Shown: positions 9,444-17,402 of the stretch, piece by piece
Layout of the letters: every line of letters starts with the position of its first letter
Position numbering within the stretch: position 1 is the stretch's first letter
DNA from: an uncultured Clostridia bacterium
GTDB taxonomy: Bacteria > Bacillota > Clostridia > Christensenellales > CAG-917
Length of the DNA stretch: 64,000 bases
Direction of reading: 5' to 3'
NCBI GenBank assembly: GCA_944332815.1
Contig: CALVKQ010000001.1
Location: 113,697 to 177,696, forward strand
Notes under the pieces: generated by a model
What the model saw: the letters and a program-made list of their open reading frames with translations, nothing else
The model's database searches: none
What the model was told of the DNA's origin: nothing
Translations under genes and position numbers: made by a program

Positions 9444-11213
9444 TCAGTCGAGATTCTTTTTCAGCGTTTCCAGCTCCGCGGCGAGCGCCTTGGGCAGTTT
9501 ATCGCCGAACTTGGCGTAGAACTCTTCGATGTTCGCGGCGTCCTCTTTCCAAAGCGCCTTGTCCACCGTGAGCAGATCCGCCACGTCCTGCGTGGTCATA
9601 TCCAGTCCGCTGAGGTCGATATCCTCGGGACGCGGCACATAGCCGATGGGGGTTTCCACCGCTTCCGCATCTCCCTCGGTGCGTTTCAGGATCCAATCCA
9701 GCACGCGCAGGTTGTCGCCGAAGCCGGGCCACAGGAAGTGCCCTTCCTCGTCCGTCCTGAACCAATTGACGTTGAAGAACTTGGGCTTCTTGGTGACTTT
9801 TTCGCCCATATCCAGCCAATGCTGGAAGTAGTCGCCCATGTTGTAGCCGCAGAAAGGCAGCATCGCCATCGGGTCGCGGCGCACCACGCCCACTGCTCCG
9901 CTTGCCGCCGCGGTCGTTTCGCTCGCCATGATGGAGCCCACGAACACGCCGTGCGCCCAGTCACGCGCTTCGTACACCAGCGGCGCGGTCTTTGCGCGCC
10001 TGCCGCCGAACACTATCGCGTCGAGCGGCACGCCCTGCGGATTTTCGAATTCGGGAGAGATGCAGGGGCAGTTCTTCGCCGGCGCCGTGAAACGGGAGTT
10101 GGGATGCGCGCCCTTCACGCCGTTTGCTCTGTCCTCTTCCGTCCAGGGGTTGCCCTTCCAGTCGATGGCGTTCTTGGGAGGATTCTTATCCAGCCCTTCC
10201 CACCACACGGTGTTATTTTCGAGGTTATGCACCACGTTGGTGAATATTGTGCCCTTGCGCGTAGTCGCGAGCGCGTTGGGGTTGGACTTCGCGTTGGTGC
10301 CGGGCGCGACACCGAAGAACCCGTTCTCGGGGTTGATGGCGTAAAGTCTGCCGTCCGCACCCACTCTTATCCACGCGATGTCGTCGCCGACGGTGAACAC
10401 TTTATAACCCTTCTCCGCAAATTCCTTGGGAGGGATGAGCATTGCAAGGTTGGTCTTGCCGCACGCGGACGGGAACGCCGCCGCGATATACTTGGTTTCG
10501 CCGTTGGGTTTCTCGACGCCCAGGATGAGCATATGCTCCGCGAGCCAGCCCTCCTGCCTGCCCTGATAGGACGCTATACGCAGCGCGAAGCACTTTTTGC
10601 CGAGCAGCACGTTTCCGCCGTAACCGGAATTGACGGACATGATGGTGTTGTCCTCCGGGAACTGGCAGATATACCTCTTCTCCTCGTCGATGTCCGCCTT
10701 GGAGTGCAAACCGCGCACGAAATCGCCGTCGGGACCGAGCGTGTCCAGGACCTTCTGTCCTACGCGCGTCATGATCGCCATGTTGAGCACGACGTAAATG
10801 CTGTCCGTAAGCTCTATGCCTATCTTGGAGAAGGGGGAGCCGACAGCGCCCATGGAGTAAGGAATGACGTACATCGTCCTGCCCTTCATGGAGCCCTTGA
10901 AGATGCCTTTCAGCATCGCGTAAGCCTCGTCTTTCTGCATCCAGTTATTGGTGGGACCTGCGTCCTCCTTCTTCTCGGTGCAAATGAAGGTGCGTCCTTC
11001 GACGCGCGCGACGTCGTTGACGGCGGTGCGATGCAGATAGCAACCGGGCAAAAGTTCCTGATTGAGTCTGATCATTTCGCCGGTGGAAACGGCTTCGTTG
11101 CGGAGCGACTCGAGCTGTTCCTCGCTTCCGTCGATGAGGACGACGTTATCGGGCGTGCAAAGCGCAACGCTCTCATCGATGAATTGCTGAACGCCTTTGT
11201 TTGCAAATTTCAT
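9444..11213 (-). CDS. pckG: phosphoenolpyruvate carboxykinase (GTP)
   Basis: The 589-residue cytosolic enzyme interconverts oxaloacetate plus GTP and PEP plus CO2 plus GDP, linking C4 acids with glycolysis or gluconeogenesis. Family hallmarks are the P-loop PSACGKTN at residues 248-255, NSGYGGNVLLGKKC at about 195-208, the GDDIAWIR segment and SRFTAPAKNCP. The length matches the GTP-dependent class (about 600 residues) rather than the ATP class. The ATG at 11213 has a clear GGAGG five bases upstream; the longer open frame upstream is not protein-like. A small hairpin (GCACGGG/CCCGTGC) lies just before the ribosome binding site. Confidence 0.95.
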   Translation of the reverse strand: MKFANKGVQQFIDESVALCTPDNVVLIDGSEEQLESLRNEAVSTGEMIRLNQELLPGCYLHRTAVNDVARVEGRTFICTEKKEDAGPTNNWMQKDEAYAMLKGIFKGSMKGRTMYVIPYSMGAVGSPFSKIGIELTDSIYVVLNMAIMTRVGQKVLDTLGPDGDFVRGLHSKADIDEEKRYICQFPEDNTIMSVNSGYGGNVLLGKKCFALRIASYQGRQEGWLAEHMLILGVEKPNGETKYIAAAFPSACGKTNLAMLIPPKEFAEKGYKVFTVGDDIAWIRVGADGRLYAINPENGFFGVAPGTNAKSNPNALATTRKGTIFTNVVHNLENNTVWWEGLDKNPPKNAIDWKGNPWTEEDRANGVKGAHPNSRFTAPAKNCPCISPEFENPQGVPLDAIVFGGRRAKTAPLVYEARDWAHGVFVGSIMASETTAAASGAVGVVRRDPMAMLPFCGYNMGDYFQHWLDMGEKVTKKPKFFNVNWFRTDEEGHFLWPGFGDNLRVLDWILKRTEGDAEAVETPIGYVPRPEDIDLSGLDMTTQDVADLLTVDKALWKEDAANIEEFYAKFGDKLPKALAAELETLKKNLD

Positions 11214-11401
11214 TTCTACCTCCGACGCACGGGATATACCCGTGCAGTTTTTGATTCCTGTTTTTGCGGCGACCCTACGGGGCGCTTCCGTGCGGCGCGA
11301 CCGGACCGTTCGCGGCAGCACGCGCGCTCACACGCGCTTATATAAGTTGCCGAAATATAAAACAACTCGCGCGCCCATACTCGCGCCTGCACTTAATAAA
11401 G

Positions 11402-11430
11402 ATATTAAACCCTGCCGCCCACTCTGTCAA
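11402..11430 (-). promoter_or_regulatory. sigma-A promoter for pckG
   Basis: On the minus strand a perfect TTGACA is followed after 17 bases by TAATAT. The leader to the pckG ATG is about 180 bases and contains a hairpin near the ribosome binding site. The rest of the 420-bp intergenic region up to 11634 holds only a doubtful 39-codon frame and the promoter of the divergent gene. Confidence 0.65.
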
Positions 11431-11461
11431 TCAAAACCTTTTCCGCCTGAAAATCACCGCC

Positions 11462-11581
11462 CTATCCGCCCGAGCAGCTGTGCCCGAGATAATTCGTCAC
11501 CGTCATGGTATCGCAGATCTCGCGTTCGAGTAGCTTTGTGGGCTCTATAAACTCAATTTTATGGTCGTACAATGCTTTCAT
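11462..11581 (-). CDS. small ORF, possible gene remnant (39 aa)
   Basis: This is a 39-residue frame beginning MKALYDHKIEFIEPTKLLER with GGGAG eight bases upstream of the ATG. The product is unrecognised. It overlaps the pckG promoter region and lies at the left end of an AT-richer stretch with other unrecognised small genes, so it may be the 5' remnant of a truncated gene. It could equally be a chance frame. Confidence 0.3.
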   Translation of the reverse strand: MKALYDHKIEFIEPTKLLEREICDTMTVTNYLGHSCSGG

Positions 11582-11582
11582 G

Positions 11583-11611
11583 TTGCTTTCTCCCTTTTTT
11601 TTAGTTATAAT
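11583..11611 (+). promoter_or_regulatory. candidate promoter for the 11635 membrane protein
   Basis: TTGCTT is followed after 17 bases by a perfect TATAAT. The predicted start of transcription lies inside the palindrome that overlaps the ribosome binding site, giving a very short leader. Confidence 0.45.
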
Positions 11612-11612
11612 T

Positions 11613-11634
11613 AAAGCACCTCGGGAGGTGCTTT
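11613..11634 (+). promoter_or_regulatory. palindrome enclosing the ribosome binding site of the 11635 gene
   Basis: A perfect 10-bp inverted repeat, AAAGCACCTC GG GAGGTGCTTT, ends directly at the ATG and contains the GGGAGGTG ribosome binding site in its loop and right arm. In a transcript started further upstream it would hide the site; a transcript from the nearby TATAAT would contain only part of the left arm. It may also be an operator. Confidence 0.5.
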
Positions 11635-12162
11635 ATGTCAAAGGCTTTGCGAATAATAGCTATCGTTATGCCCTTCGTGGTATTCGTTCTTTTTTTTGTT
11701 CCGCTACTCAAACAGAGCGTGCCCGACTGGTTTATTGAACTTATGGGGCATGATGGCGGAGTTTTTAGTTTAAGCAACTTTGCGATGTCGAGCATTACCG
11801 TTGAGCAAGGCTGTGTTATTACTTTTTTCGTGGTATCGCTTGCTTTGTCTTCTCTATTCGCCGTTCTTTGTCATAAGCAGATTGCATGTTGCGCATTTAA
11901 CATTTTACCGTTGTCCTACTTTTGGATAGCCGCAATCGCGTTTGAGCAGGAATACAAGGGCATAATGAACTACTTTTTCCACGCCGCCTTTTATATCTCC
12001 CTTATCCTCTCCGCGTTCTTCCTTGCGGTGTTCGTCGCGTACGCCGTAAAGTGGCTTAAAGCCCGTTTAGACAGCCGCCCACCCCGTGAGCACAAGCCCA
12101 CCAAAGAGGAGCGTATTGCGGAGCTGGAAGCCCGTGTCCGCGAGCTGGAAAACCGCGGCTAA
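11635..12162 (+). CDS. four-helix membrane protein of unknown function
   Basis: The 175-residue protein has about four hydrophobic helices (roughly residues 7-24, 55-80, 83-103 and 112-138). A basic linker and a short charged, coiled-coil-like tail follow (EERIAELEARVRELENRG). No family was recognised. GGGAGGTG lies five bases upstream of the ATG, inside a palindrome. Local base composition is more AT-rich than the flanking operons, and the downstream small genes are convergent, suggesting an acquired segment. Confidence 0.6.
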   Translation: MSKALRIIAIVMPFVVFVLFFVPLLKQSVPDWFIELMGHDGGVFSLSNFAMSSITVEQGCVITFFVVSLALSSLFAVLCHKQIACCAFNILPLSYFWIAAIAFEQEYKGIMNYFFHAAFYISLILSAFFLAVFVAYAVKWLKARLDSRPPREHKPTKEERIAELEARVRELENRG

Positions 12163-12275
12163 ATCCCGAGCCGCCTGCTCGGCATAAACAACACAAGCCC
12201 GATTATTTGTAGTGTCGTCATTTTCTCCTATGAAAAAGCCCACCTCCCGGCGAGCCTTCTCTCTACGTGTATTAG

Positions 12276-12479
12276 CTATTCTATTTGCAATAAGCGCGAA
12301 GAAAATTCGCTGCAATCATCGCATTCTTTTGCAATGGAGATAACCTCATCTGCTTTGCTCCGCCAATCTTTTGCACTCAACACAAGCGCCCCCGCGGCAA
12401 GGCACACCACTTGATGATAGCCCTTTTCTGCCGCTACTTGCGCAAATTTTTCTAAAACCGCCTCTTGCTCTTTTGTCAT
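12276..12479 (-). CDS. small hypothetical protein (67 aa)
   Basis: This 67-residue acidic, probably helical protein (starts MTKEQEAVLEKFAQ) matches no family I recognise. Its ATG overlaps the stop of the preceding 144-residue gene in an ATGA arrangement, indicating translational coupling as the last gene of a three-gene cassette. Confidence 0.5.
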   Translation of the reverse strand: MTKEQEAVLEKFAQVAAEKGYHQVVCLAAGALVLSAKDWRSKADEVISIAKECDDCSEFSSRLLQIE

Positions 12480-12910
12480 TTTATTATCCCCTTTGCCGCC
12501 AAAATATTAAGCATAGTGTCCATTTCTTCCTCTTGCGGAAACATAAGCACCCTTATTACTTTCGGTTTTATAAAATCACCGTTATCTATGACGATCTTAT
12601 TCGGCAAACGTACAAAACGCGATCCATCCTCATTTCGATAAACAAAGTTCCCGTGCTGTTCGTCGCCGAGAGTTTTATAGTATTGCGCCCATTCCTGTTT
12701 GGTGAGGTTGATTTTACCACTTTTACCAGAGGAAGGCAATTCGTTTTTGCTAACCTTCTCGCCATCGTCTTTTGCTTTACCGCCCCCGCCTTTCTTCTTC
12801 CACTCGTCGTATAGCGCGAATGCCGCAGGGATGTTTATGCTCCCGTCTGCTTTGGTCGGGAGGTCTACACCTTCTTCTTCCGCCCAGCCAAATAAAAAGC
12901 CTATGTCCAT
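12476..12910 (-). CDS. hypothetical protein with Gly/Lys-rich linker (144 aa)
   Basis: The first 40 residues form a small domain (starts MDIGFLFGWAEEEGVDLP). A Gly/Lys-rich linker (KKKGGGGKAKDDGEK) follows, then a compact C-terminal domain containing INLTKQEWAQYYKTL and RFVRLPNKIVIDNGDF. The linker plus C-terminal domain resembles the architecture of secreted or phage-encoded effector proteins, but no family can be named. AGGAGA lies well placed before the ATG at 12910. It sits between two other small genes in a tight cassette. Confidence 0.5.
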   Translation of the reverse strand: MDIGFLFGWAEEEGVDLPTKADGSINIPAAFALYDEWKKKGGGGKAKDDGEKVSKNELPSSGKSGKINLTKQEWAQYYKTLGDEQHGNFVYRNEDGSRFVRLPNKIVIDNGDFIKPKVIRVLMFPQEEEMDTMLNILAAKGIIK

Positions 12911-12918
12911 ACGCTCTC

Positions 12919-13137
12919 CTATTCCGCCGCGCGTCCGCTTCCTACAAGCGTGACTTCCACGACAGCGTTTTTCATAAAGTCGCCCAGCCCTGCGGCTTGG
13001 GGGTTCACCGATGTGAGGTCGTACTGCACCTCGTCCACAAACCACCACAAGCCGAGGAACGCTACCTCTTGCCGCTCTTTCACGGGTAAAGACTGCCCCA
13101 CACGCACCACCGTCCGTTTTGCCCTGGGCAGCTTCAT
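12919..13137 (-). CDS. small hypothetical protein (72 aa)
   Basis: The 72-residue frame begins MKLPRAKRTVVRVGQSLP and ends eight bases before the next gene. The start is uncertain because the upstream ribosome binding site is weak and the frame stays open for another 186 codons with Arg-rich, non-protein-like sequence. Some residues (GLWWFVDEVQYDL) suggest a folded beta-rich protein. Together with the two downstream genes it forms an unrecognised three-gene unit. Confidence 0.4.
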   Translation of the reverse strand: MKLPRAKRTVVRVGQSLPVKERQEVAFLGLWWFVDEVQYDLTSVNPQAAGLGDFMKNAVVEVTLVGSGRAAE

Positions 13138-13778
13138 ATGGCCCGAACAAAAGCCCGTGTCGTCACGGACACCCTTTTTGGGATATTTCTCATATATTGC
13201 GCGAAAAACGCTGGCACGGCGGCATACGCCTCTCGCGGCACCGCGCACGCCGCGGCGCGTCCTCCTCCTCCGCCGCACACGCCGACGTGACATTTTCTCC
13301 CGTCCGCACGGGCGGTCATGGCGACGCGCGCCGACAGGACTACTCTCGATTGCGCAATTTTTTATAACACTTCTCTCTAAAAATCCGATTTTGAGAATAC
13401 TGCCTAAAAAATTACTCTCATAAGTCAAGAAATATAGAGTACTTTTGCCCGGTTTACCCCTCCCGTGAAAGTTTGCACAACTTTTCTTTCTTCGTGTTGA
13501 GATTTTCGCAAAAGAGCGCGGATGTTGACCGCACAGACGGCATCGCAAGCCGGAACGGCGCGTCCTCCCTTCTTTTACGCTTGCGGCGACGAAACGGCTC
13601 AATCTTGTATATTGCGCTCGGTTTTCGGGCATTTTTCCCGTTTTCCCCACTGTTTGCTCGCATTTGCAACACGCAGAAAGGTTTTCTTCCTTCATGTCGG
13701 AAACGGCGCGCGGAAGGCGGCAAAAGCCCTCCCCGACGGCTGTTCTCTCCTTCCTTTACCGCTTTTAGCCGTGTGGTC
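13138..13778. other. intergenic region without a recognised gene
   Basis: Several short frames occur on both strands, but all are Arg/Ser-rich, lack ribosome binding sites and look like chance frames. No tRNA or structured RNA was recognised. The right end holds the promoter of the M20 peptidase gene. Confidence 0.5.
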
Positions 13779-13807
13779 TTGAAATCCCTCGCGCGGACGT
13801 GTATAAT
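13779..13807 (+). promoter_or_regulatory. sigma-A promoter for the M20 peptidase gene
   Basis: TTGAAA, a 17-base spacer and a perfect TATAAT precede the ATG by about 31 bases, with GTGAGG as ribosome binding site in between. Confidence 0.8.
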
Positions 13808-13838
13808 CTAGTTATAAAACTTTTAAGTGAGGTCGTTT

Positions 13839-15314
13839 ATGACACCCGAAAACATAGGCGCGCTTGTCGGTGGGATCATCGCAGGCATCATCGTCCTCTT
13901 CTTCGTCGTTCTCATCGTACGCACCGTTCTCAACCGCCCCAAGGTCGCACCGGGCAAAGCCACCGATCTGCCCGACATCGACAAAGCCGCCGCGGTGCAG
14001 CACTTGCGTGAAGCCATCCGCATCCCGACCGTGTCCATGGTGGAGGATTACGCGGATAACGTCCAACCCTTCATAGATTACCGCGACTGGCTGGAAAAGA
14101 CCTATCCCCTGCTCAACGCCGCGGCGGAACGCGAGATAATCGCAGGTTACTCCATAATTTATCGTCTGAAAGGCACCGACCCCACCCTCAAAGGCGGTTG
14201 CTATCTCAGCCACATAGACGTCGTGCCGGCGCCCAAAGACGGCTGGGAGTACGACCCGTTCGAAGCGGTGCTCACGGACGACGGCTACATTTACGGGCGC
14301 GGCGCGCAGGATATGAAGAGCCACATGATAGCCCTGCTGGAAGCCGTCGAGTATCATCTCGCGCACGGGAAAAAGTTTGCGCGCGACCTCTATCTCTGCT
14401 TCGGTCACGACGAGGAACCCGGCAATTCCACCAGCGGCGCCGCAAATATCGTCCGTCACCTCAAAGCAAAGGGCGTGGAAATGGAGTTCGTCATCGACGA
14501 AGGCGGCACCGTTCTGGACGGCAAACTTCTCGGCATCCCTCACACCGTCGCCCTCATCGGCGCGTGCGAAAAAGGCAACGGCGACCTGGAACTCGTGGTC
14601 AAAAAGTCGGGCGGACACGCCTCCAACCCCAAGCCGCCCACCGCGGTCGGGCTGCTTTCCAAAGCGGTGGCAAAGGTGGAGAGCCATCCGATGAAGACCT
14701 ATTGGACGCCCATGACCAAGGAAACCTTCAAATCCCTTTCTCCCTATTGCAAAGGGGCGTTCAAATTCATCCTCACCAACCGCGACGTCTTCTCGCCGCT
14801 GCTCAAATTCGTCTTCACAAAGGTCGCGCCCATGACCAACGCGCTGGTGCGTTCCACCTTCGCTCCCACCATGCTGTGGGGCAGCGACGCGCGCAACGTC
14901 ATCCCCAAAGAAGCGCGCGCCAACATCAACTTCCGCATCATAACCGGCGAAACCGCAAACGACGTCAAAGCGTACCTTAACAAGCTCCTGGGCGACAAAG
15001 TGGAGGTCAACCTCCTCACTTATTCCGACCCGTCGCCGGAAGCGGACGTGCATTGCACGGCATACGCTCGCCTGCGTGACACCATAGTTAACACATTCGA
15101 CGATATTGTGGTCGCGCCGTACATGTTCATCGCCGCGTCCGACGCCAGGTTCTACAATCCGCTCACGGACAACGTGTTCCGTTTCGGTCCCTTCATCAAC
15201 TCTCTGGACGACCAATCGCGCATACACGGCATCAACGAACGCCTGCACGTCGACCAGCTGGAAAAGGCGACGCAATTCTTTGTGAAATGCCTGGACACCA
15301 TGTTGGCAAAATGA
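13839..15314 (+). CDS. membrane-anchored M20 family metallopeptidase (PM20D1-like)
   Basis: The 491-residue protein has one N-terminal transmembrane helix (about residues 8-28) and a full M20 peptidase domain. Zinc ligands and catalytic residues are visible: His125 and Asp127 in LSHIDVVP, Asp158 in GRGAQDMKS, Glu192/Glu193 in HDEEPGN, Asp220 in VIDEGG and the C-terminal RIHGINE histidine. It most resembles the carboxypeptidase S / PM20D1 subgroup, which hydrolyses peptides or N-acyl amino acids; the substrate is unknown. It is monocistronic between a strong promoter and a strong terminator. The ATG at 13839 was preferred to a GTG at 13827 that lies inside the ribosome binding site. Confidence 0.85.
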   Translation: MTPENIGALVGGIIAGIIVLFFVVLIVRTVLNRPKVAPGKATDLPDIDKAAAVQHLREAIRIPTVSMVEDYADNVQPFIDYRDWLEKTYPLLNAAAEREIIAGYSIIYRLKGTDPTLKGGCYLSHIDVVPAPKDGWEYDPFEAVLTDDGYIYGRGAQDMKSHMIALLEAVEYHLAHGKKFARDLYLCFGHDEEPGNSTSGAANIVRHLKAKGVEMEFVIDEGGTVLDGKLLGIPHTVALIGACEKGNGDLELVVKKSGGHASNPKPPTAVGLLSKAVAKVESHPMKTYWTPMTKETFKSLSPYCKGAFKFILTNRDVFSPLLKFVFTKVAPMTNALVRSTFAPTMLWGSDARNVIPKEARANINFRIITGETANDVKAYLNKLLGDKVEVNLLTYSDPSPEADVHCTAYARLRDTIVNTFDDIVVAPYMFIAASDARFYNPLTDNVFRFGPFINSLDDQSRIHGINERLHVDQLEKATQFFVKCLDTMLAK

Positions 15315-15334
15315 CCAAAGCAACGACCGTACAC

Positions 15335-15360
15335 AAAACGGCTGCCGAGGCAGCCGTTTT
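15335..15360 (+). terminator. intrinsic terminator after the M20 peptidase gene
   Basis: A perfect 12-bp stem, AAAACGGCTGCC / GGCAGCCGTTTT, with a GA loop closes with a T-run 20 bases after the stop codon. Confidence 0.8.
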
Positions 15361-15887
15361 CGTTTGCGCCGCTAAACAACAGCACCGCGCACTCCGAAAA
15401 GAAATGCGGACATCGACGCGGACAAAAGACGTCCTGGGCATGTAAGCCCGTCGCCCCTCACACACGACTTACGTCCCACGCCGTCCGACGCCCACGCACT
15501 TGCGCGCGCCGTAAACCTTATCCGCAGGACGCAGGCGGCTTTGCCGCGGCAACCGAACCTTTGCGCAGCAACTCACGCCGCATTCCACGCCGCCGCTCTC
15601 ACCGCCTCCTGCCCCTCGCCCGTTAAGACACGATACGTGTTTTAGCCCCTCTCTGCTGACCTCTCACTTCTTTTTTGACATTCTCCCCGTGTAAAACACC
15701 CATCGTGTTTTTTTTTAAGCACGGCGCCTGTTTCCGCGCGTGGAGCCTCCTTTCCGACGGCAACTCCGTAAAGCCGCCATGGGGCGCGCGTTGCGGTCTG
15801 TCGGCAGCCGGAACGAGAGCCGCTTTGTGTGTGCGGAGGCGCGCTCTCACTACACGTTGTGCCGCGCGAAAAATTTCCGACAAAGTC
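15361..15887. other. GC-rich intergenic region without a recognised gene
   Basis: About 530 bases contain no credible frame; a 93-codon minus-strand frame is Arg-rich and lacks a ribosome binding site. Small inverted repeats occur (ACACGATACGTGT; AAACAC..GTGTTT followed by a T-run near 15697-15720). No known RNA was recognised, though an unannotated structured RNA cannot be excluded. Confidence 0.45.
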
Positions 15888-15916
15888 TTGAAATGCCGTC
15901 GCATAGGTGCTAGAAT
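15888..15916 (+). promoter_or_regulatory. sigma-A promoter for the DUF4364 gene
   Basis: TTGAAA is followed after 17 bases by TAGAAT, about 110 bases upstream of the GTG start. Confidence 0.65.
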
Positions 15917-16026
15917 TTTATCCCTGACGGATGATGGATGAAGGGGATTTTTTCGTGCCCTTCCGCCGCGCGGCAGATCGCGGTTTGCGGCAGGACGTCA
16001 CGTCAAATAATATCGGGAGGTAAGCA

Positions 16027-16566
16027 GTGGACTTCGAGCAGGACGGCGTTCCCACCAGGTTGGACAGCAAGATACAGAAGCTCATCATTCTGTTCGTCTT
16101 TGACAAGATGGCGATATCGCTTTCCGAAGCGGCATTGCTTGACATTTGCACGTCCGAAAACGACTGGTTGAGCTATATGGAATGCAAGCAGTATCTCGGC
16201 GAGCTCATCGACACCAACCTCCTTTACCGCGTCCCGAAGAGCGAGTACATCAACATCACGCAGGACGGCATCGGCTGCCTCGCGCTCTTTTTCACTCGCA
16301 TCCCGACCTCCATCCGCGACGACATCAATGCCTACGCGCGCGAAAACAGGATGCGTTACAAAAAACGTCAGTCCTACTTCTGCGATTACTCCAAAAACGC
16401 GGACGGCACCTACACCGTCATCATGAAGATAAACAGCGACATCGCCACGCTGATGGAACTTAAACTCGTGGTCGCCAACCGCCAACTCGCCAAATACCTT
16501 TACAAGAGCTGGGTGGACAAAGCCTCGCAGACCTACGCCCTCATCCACGATACTTTGCTCGACTGA
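16027..16566 (+). CDS. DUF4364 family protein
   Basis: The 179-residue protein matches the DUF4364 family of Firmicutes. It has an N-terminal winged-helix-like half (KIQKLIILFVFDKM, then ISLSEAALLDICTSENDWLSY) and a C-terminal alpha/beta half. Members are thought to be small DNA-binding regulators, but the target is unknown. The start is GTG with GGGAGG eight bases before it. It is monocistronic; the repeat island begins shortly after its stop codon. No terminator was seen between them. Confidence 0.8.
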   Translation: MDFEQDGVPTRLDSKIQKLIILFVFDKMAISLSEAALLDICTSENDWLSYMECKQYLGELIDTNLLYRVPKSEYINITQDGIGCLALFFTRIPTSIRDDINAYARENRMRYKKRQSYFCDYSKNADGTYTVIMKINSDIATLMELKLVVANRQLAKYLYKSWVDKASQTYALIHDTLLD

Positions 16567-16638
16567 CCTGCCGCTCCACGGCACGTCGGAAGGGTGTTCC
16601 CTCGCTCCAAAAATAAGTTGTGAAAAATTAAATGTTTT

Positions 16639-16775
16639 CCCGTCCCCAAACAAGTGTGAGTTGAATATCAAGCACGCCCCGAAAAAGTGTGCGTGAGGAA
16701 TTAGAGTACTGTATTCCGTCTTTGAATGGGCGTAGGTTTAATTTCAGGCATGCACGCTCATACTTCACGTTATAC
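16639..16775 (+). repeat. two degenerate copies of a ~60-bp flanking repeat
   Basis: Two successive stretches share the pattern CCGTC, five to ten bases, then AATATCAAGCACGC or similar, then CGAAAAAGTGTGCGTG. Comparable copies lie at 17292-17346 and 36526-36582, with a shorter one at 36600-36625, always flanking the large 560-bp repeat. Identity was judged by eye. Confidence 0.45.
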
Positions 16776-16780
16776 CGAAA

Positions 16781-17340
16781 CAGGAACGCGCTGGGACAAT
16801 AGGGGACGGGGTAAAGCCGGGGTACCCATCTTTGATGGGGCTTGGGGGCGCAAATGTTCAAATGAGGGCGTTGTTTGCCCACATTTGAACATTTTTGCCC
16901 CGTCCCCATTTGTCCCGGATAAAGCAAGAACACTCTAACTAGTGCGCGTGGGGAATAAAGGTTAATTGGGTTTCGTCCCCTGACATGGTAGTGTTGTACC
17001 CCCTCCTTCCCTTCGGGCTTTCCTCCCCCGTGCCGAAAGGGTTGCACTCCTCGCATCATGCAGGACTAACTTTCCTCCTCTAAAAAAAGTTTGTTTATTG
17101 CACTCACATAATCAAGCAGAGGACTGCACCCACCGAGAACCCGGCACGGGCGGAGGAATTCGGCACTCGCGCACTACGCCCGTGTCTACTTAATGCCCCG
17201 TCGGCGCTCGGCGCTCACTTTTCGCGCCGCGACTTGCAAGCGTGGGCGAATGCTCGCCCACGGTGCAAGTTTGGCTGAGCGGCGCGTTGTTCCGTCTTCG
17301 AACAGGGGTAAGTAAAAATCAAATACGCTCCGCATAAGTT
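16781..17340 (+). repeat. 560-bp dispersed repeat, copy A
   Basis: This stretch is nearly identical over long runs to 36015-36578. It contains a REP-like palindrome at its left end, a middle part with CCCTTCGGG and CACGGGCG/CGCCCGTG inverted repeats, and near the right end a strong hairpin built on GCGTGGGCGA / TCGCCCACG with outer CGCGCCGC / GCGGCGCG arms. No coding frame of substance is present. It could be a non-autonomous mobile element or a structured RNA locus. Confidence 0.75.
16793..16916 (+). repeat. second-family REP palindrome, copy A
   Basis: The outer arms GGGACAATAGGGGACGGGG and CCCCGTCCCCATTTGTCCC pair almost perfectly, with an inner pair AAATGTTCAAATG / CATTTGAACATTT. The core GGGGACGGG and inner GAACATTT are shared with the RAYT-flanking palindromes near 6431 and 7389. 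Confidence 0.75.
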
Positions 17341-17346
17341 CGCGTT

Positions 17347-17402
17347 GTGTACGAGGTTGGACGCGGCTTTGACGCAGTATCACGCAAAATAGCGCGCTTT
17401 CG
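17347..17402 (+). repeat. GTAC/TTGACA-type palindromic repeat unit (island A copy)
   Basis: The unit reads GTAC near its left end, then CTTTGACGCAGTATCACGC, then AAAATAGCGCGCTTT. It matches the unit that ends island B at 37187-37235 and stops two bases before the stop codon of the minus-strand mreB-like gene. Confidence 0.6.

Noticed and set aside
13138..13695. 186-codon upstream extension of the 72-residue hypothetical gene
   Set aside because: The extension is Arg/Ser-rich and not protein-like, so the shorter start was kept.
15623..15904. 93-codon minus-strand frame before the DUF4364 gene
   Set aside because: Arg-rich, overlaps a well-formed promoter on the other strand, no ribosome binding site and no family resemblance.
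16639..17402. CRISPR array in the repeat islands
   Set aside because: Repeats are long, palindromic, irregularly spaced and few; there are no regular spacers and no cas genes.
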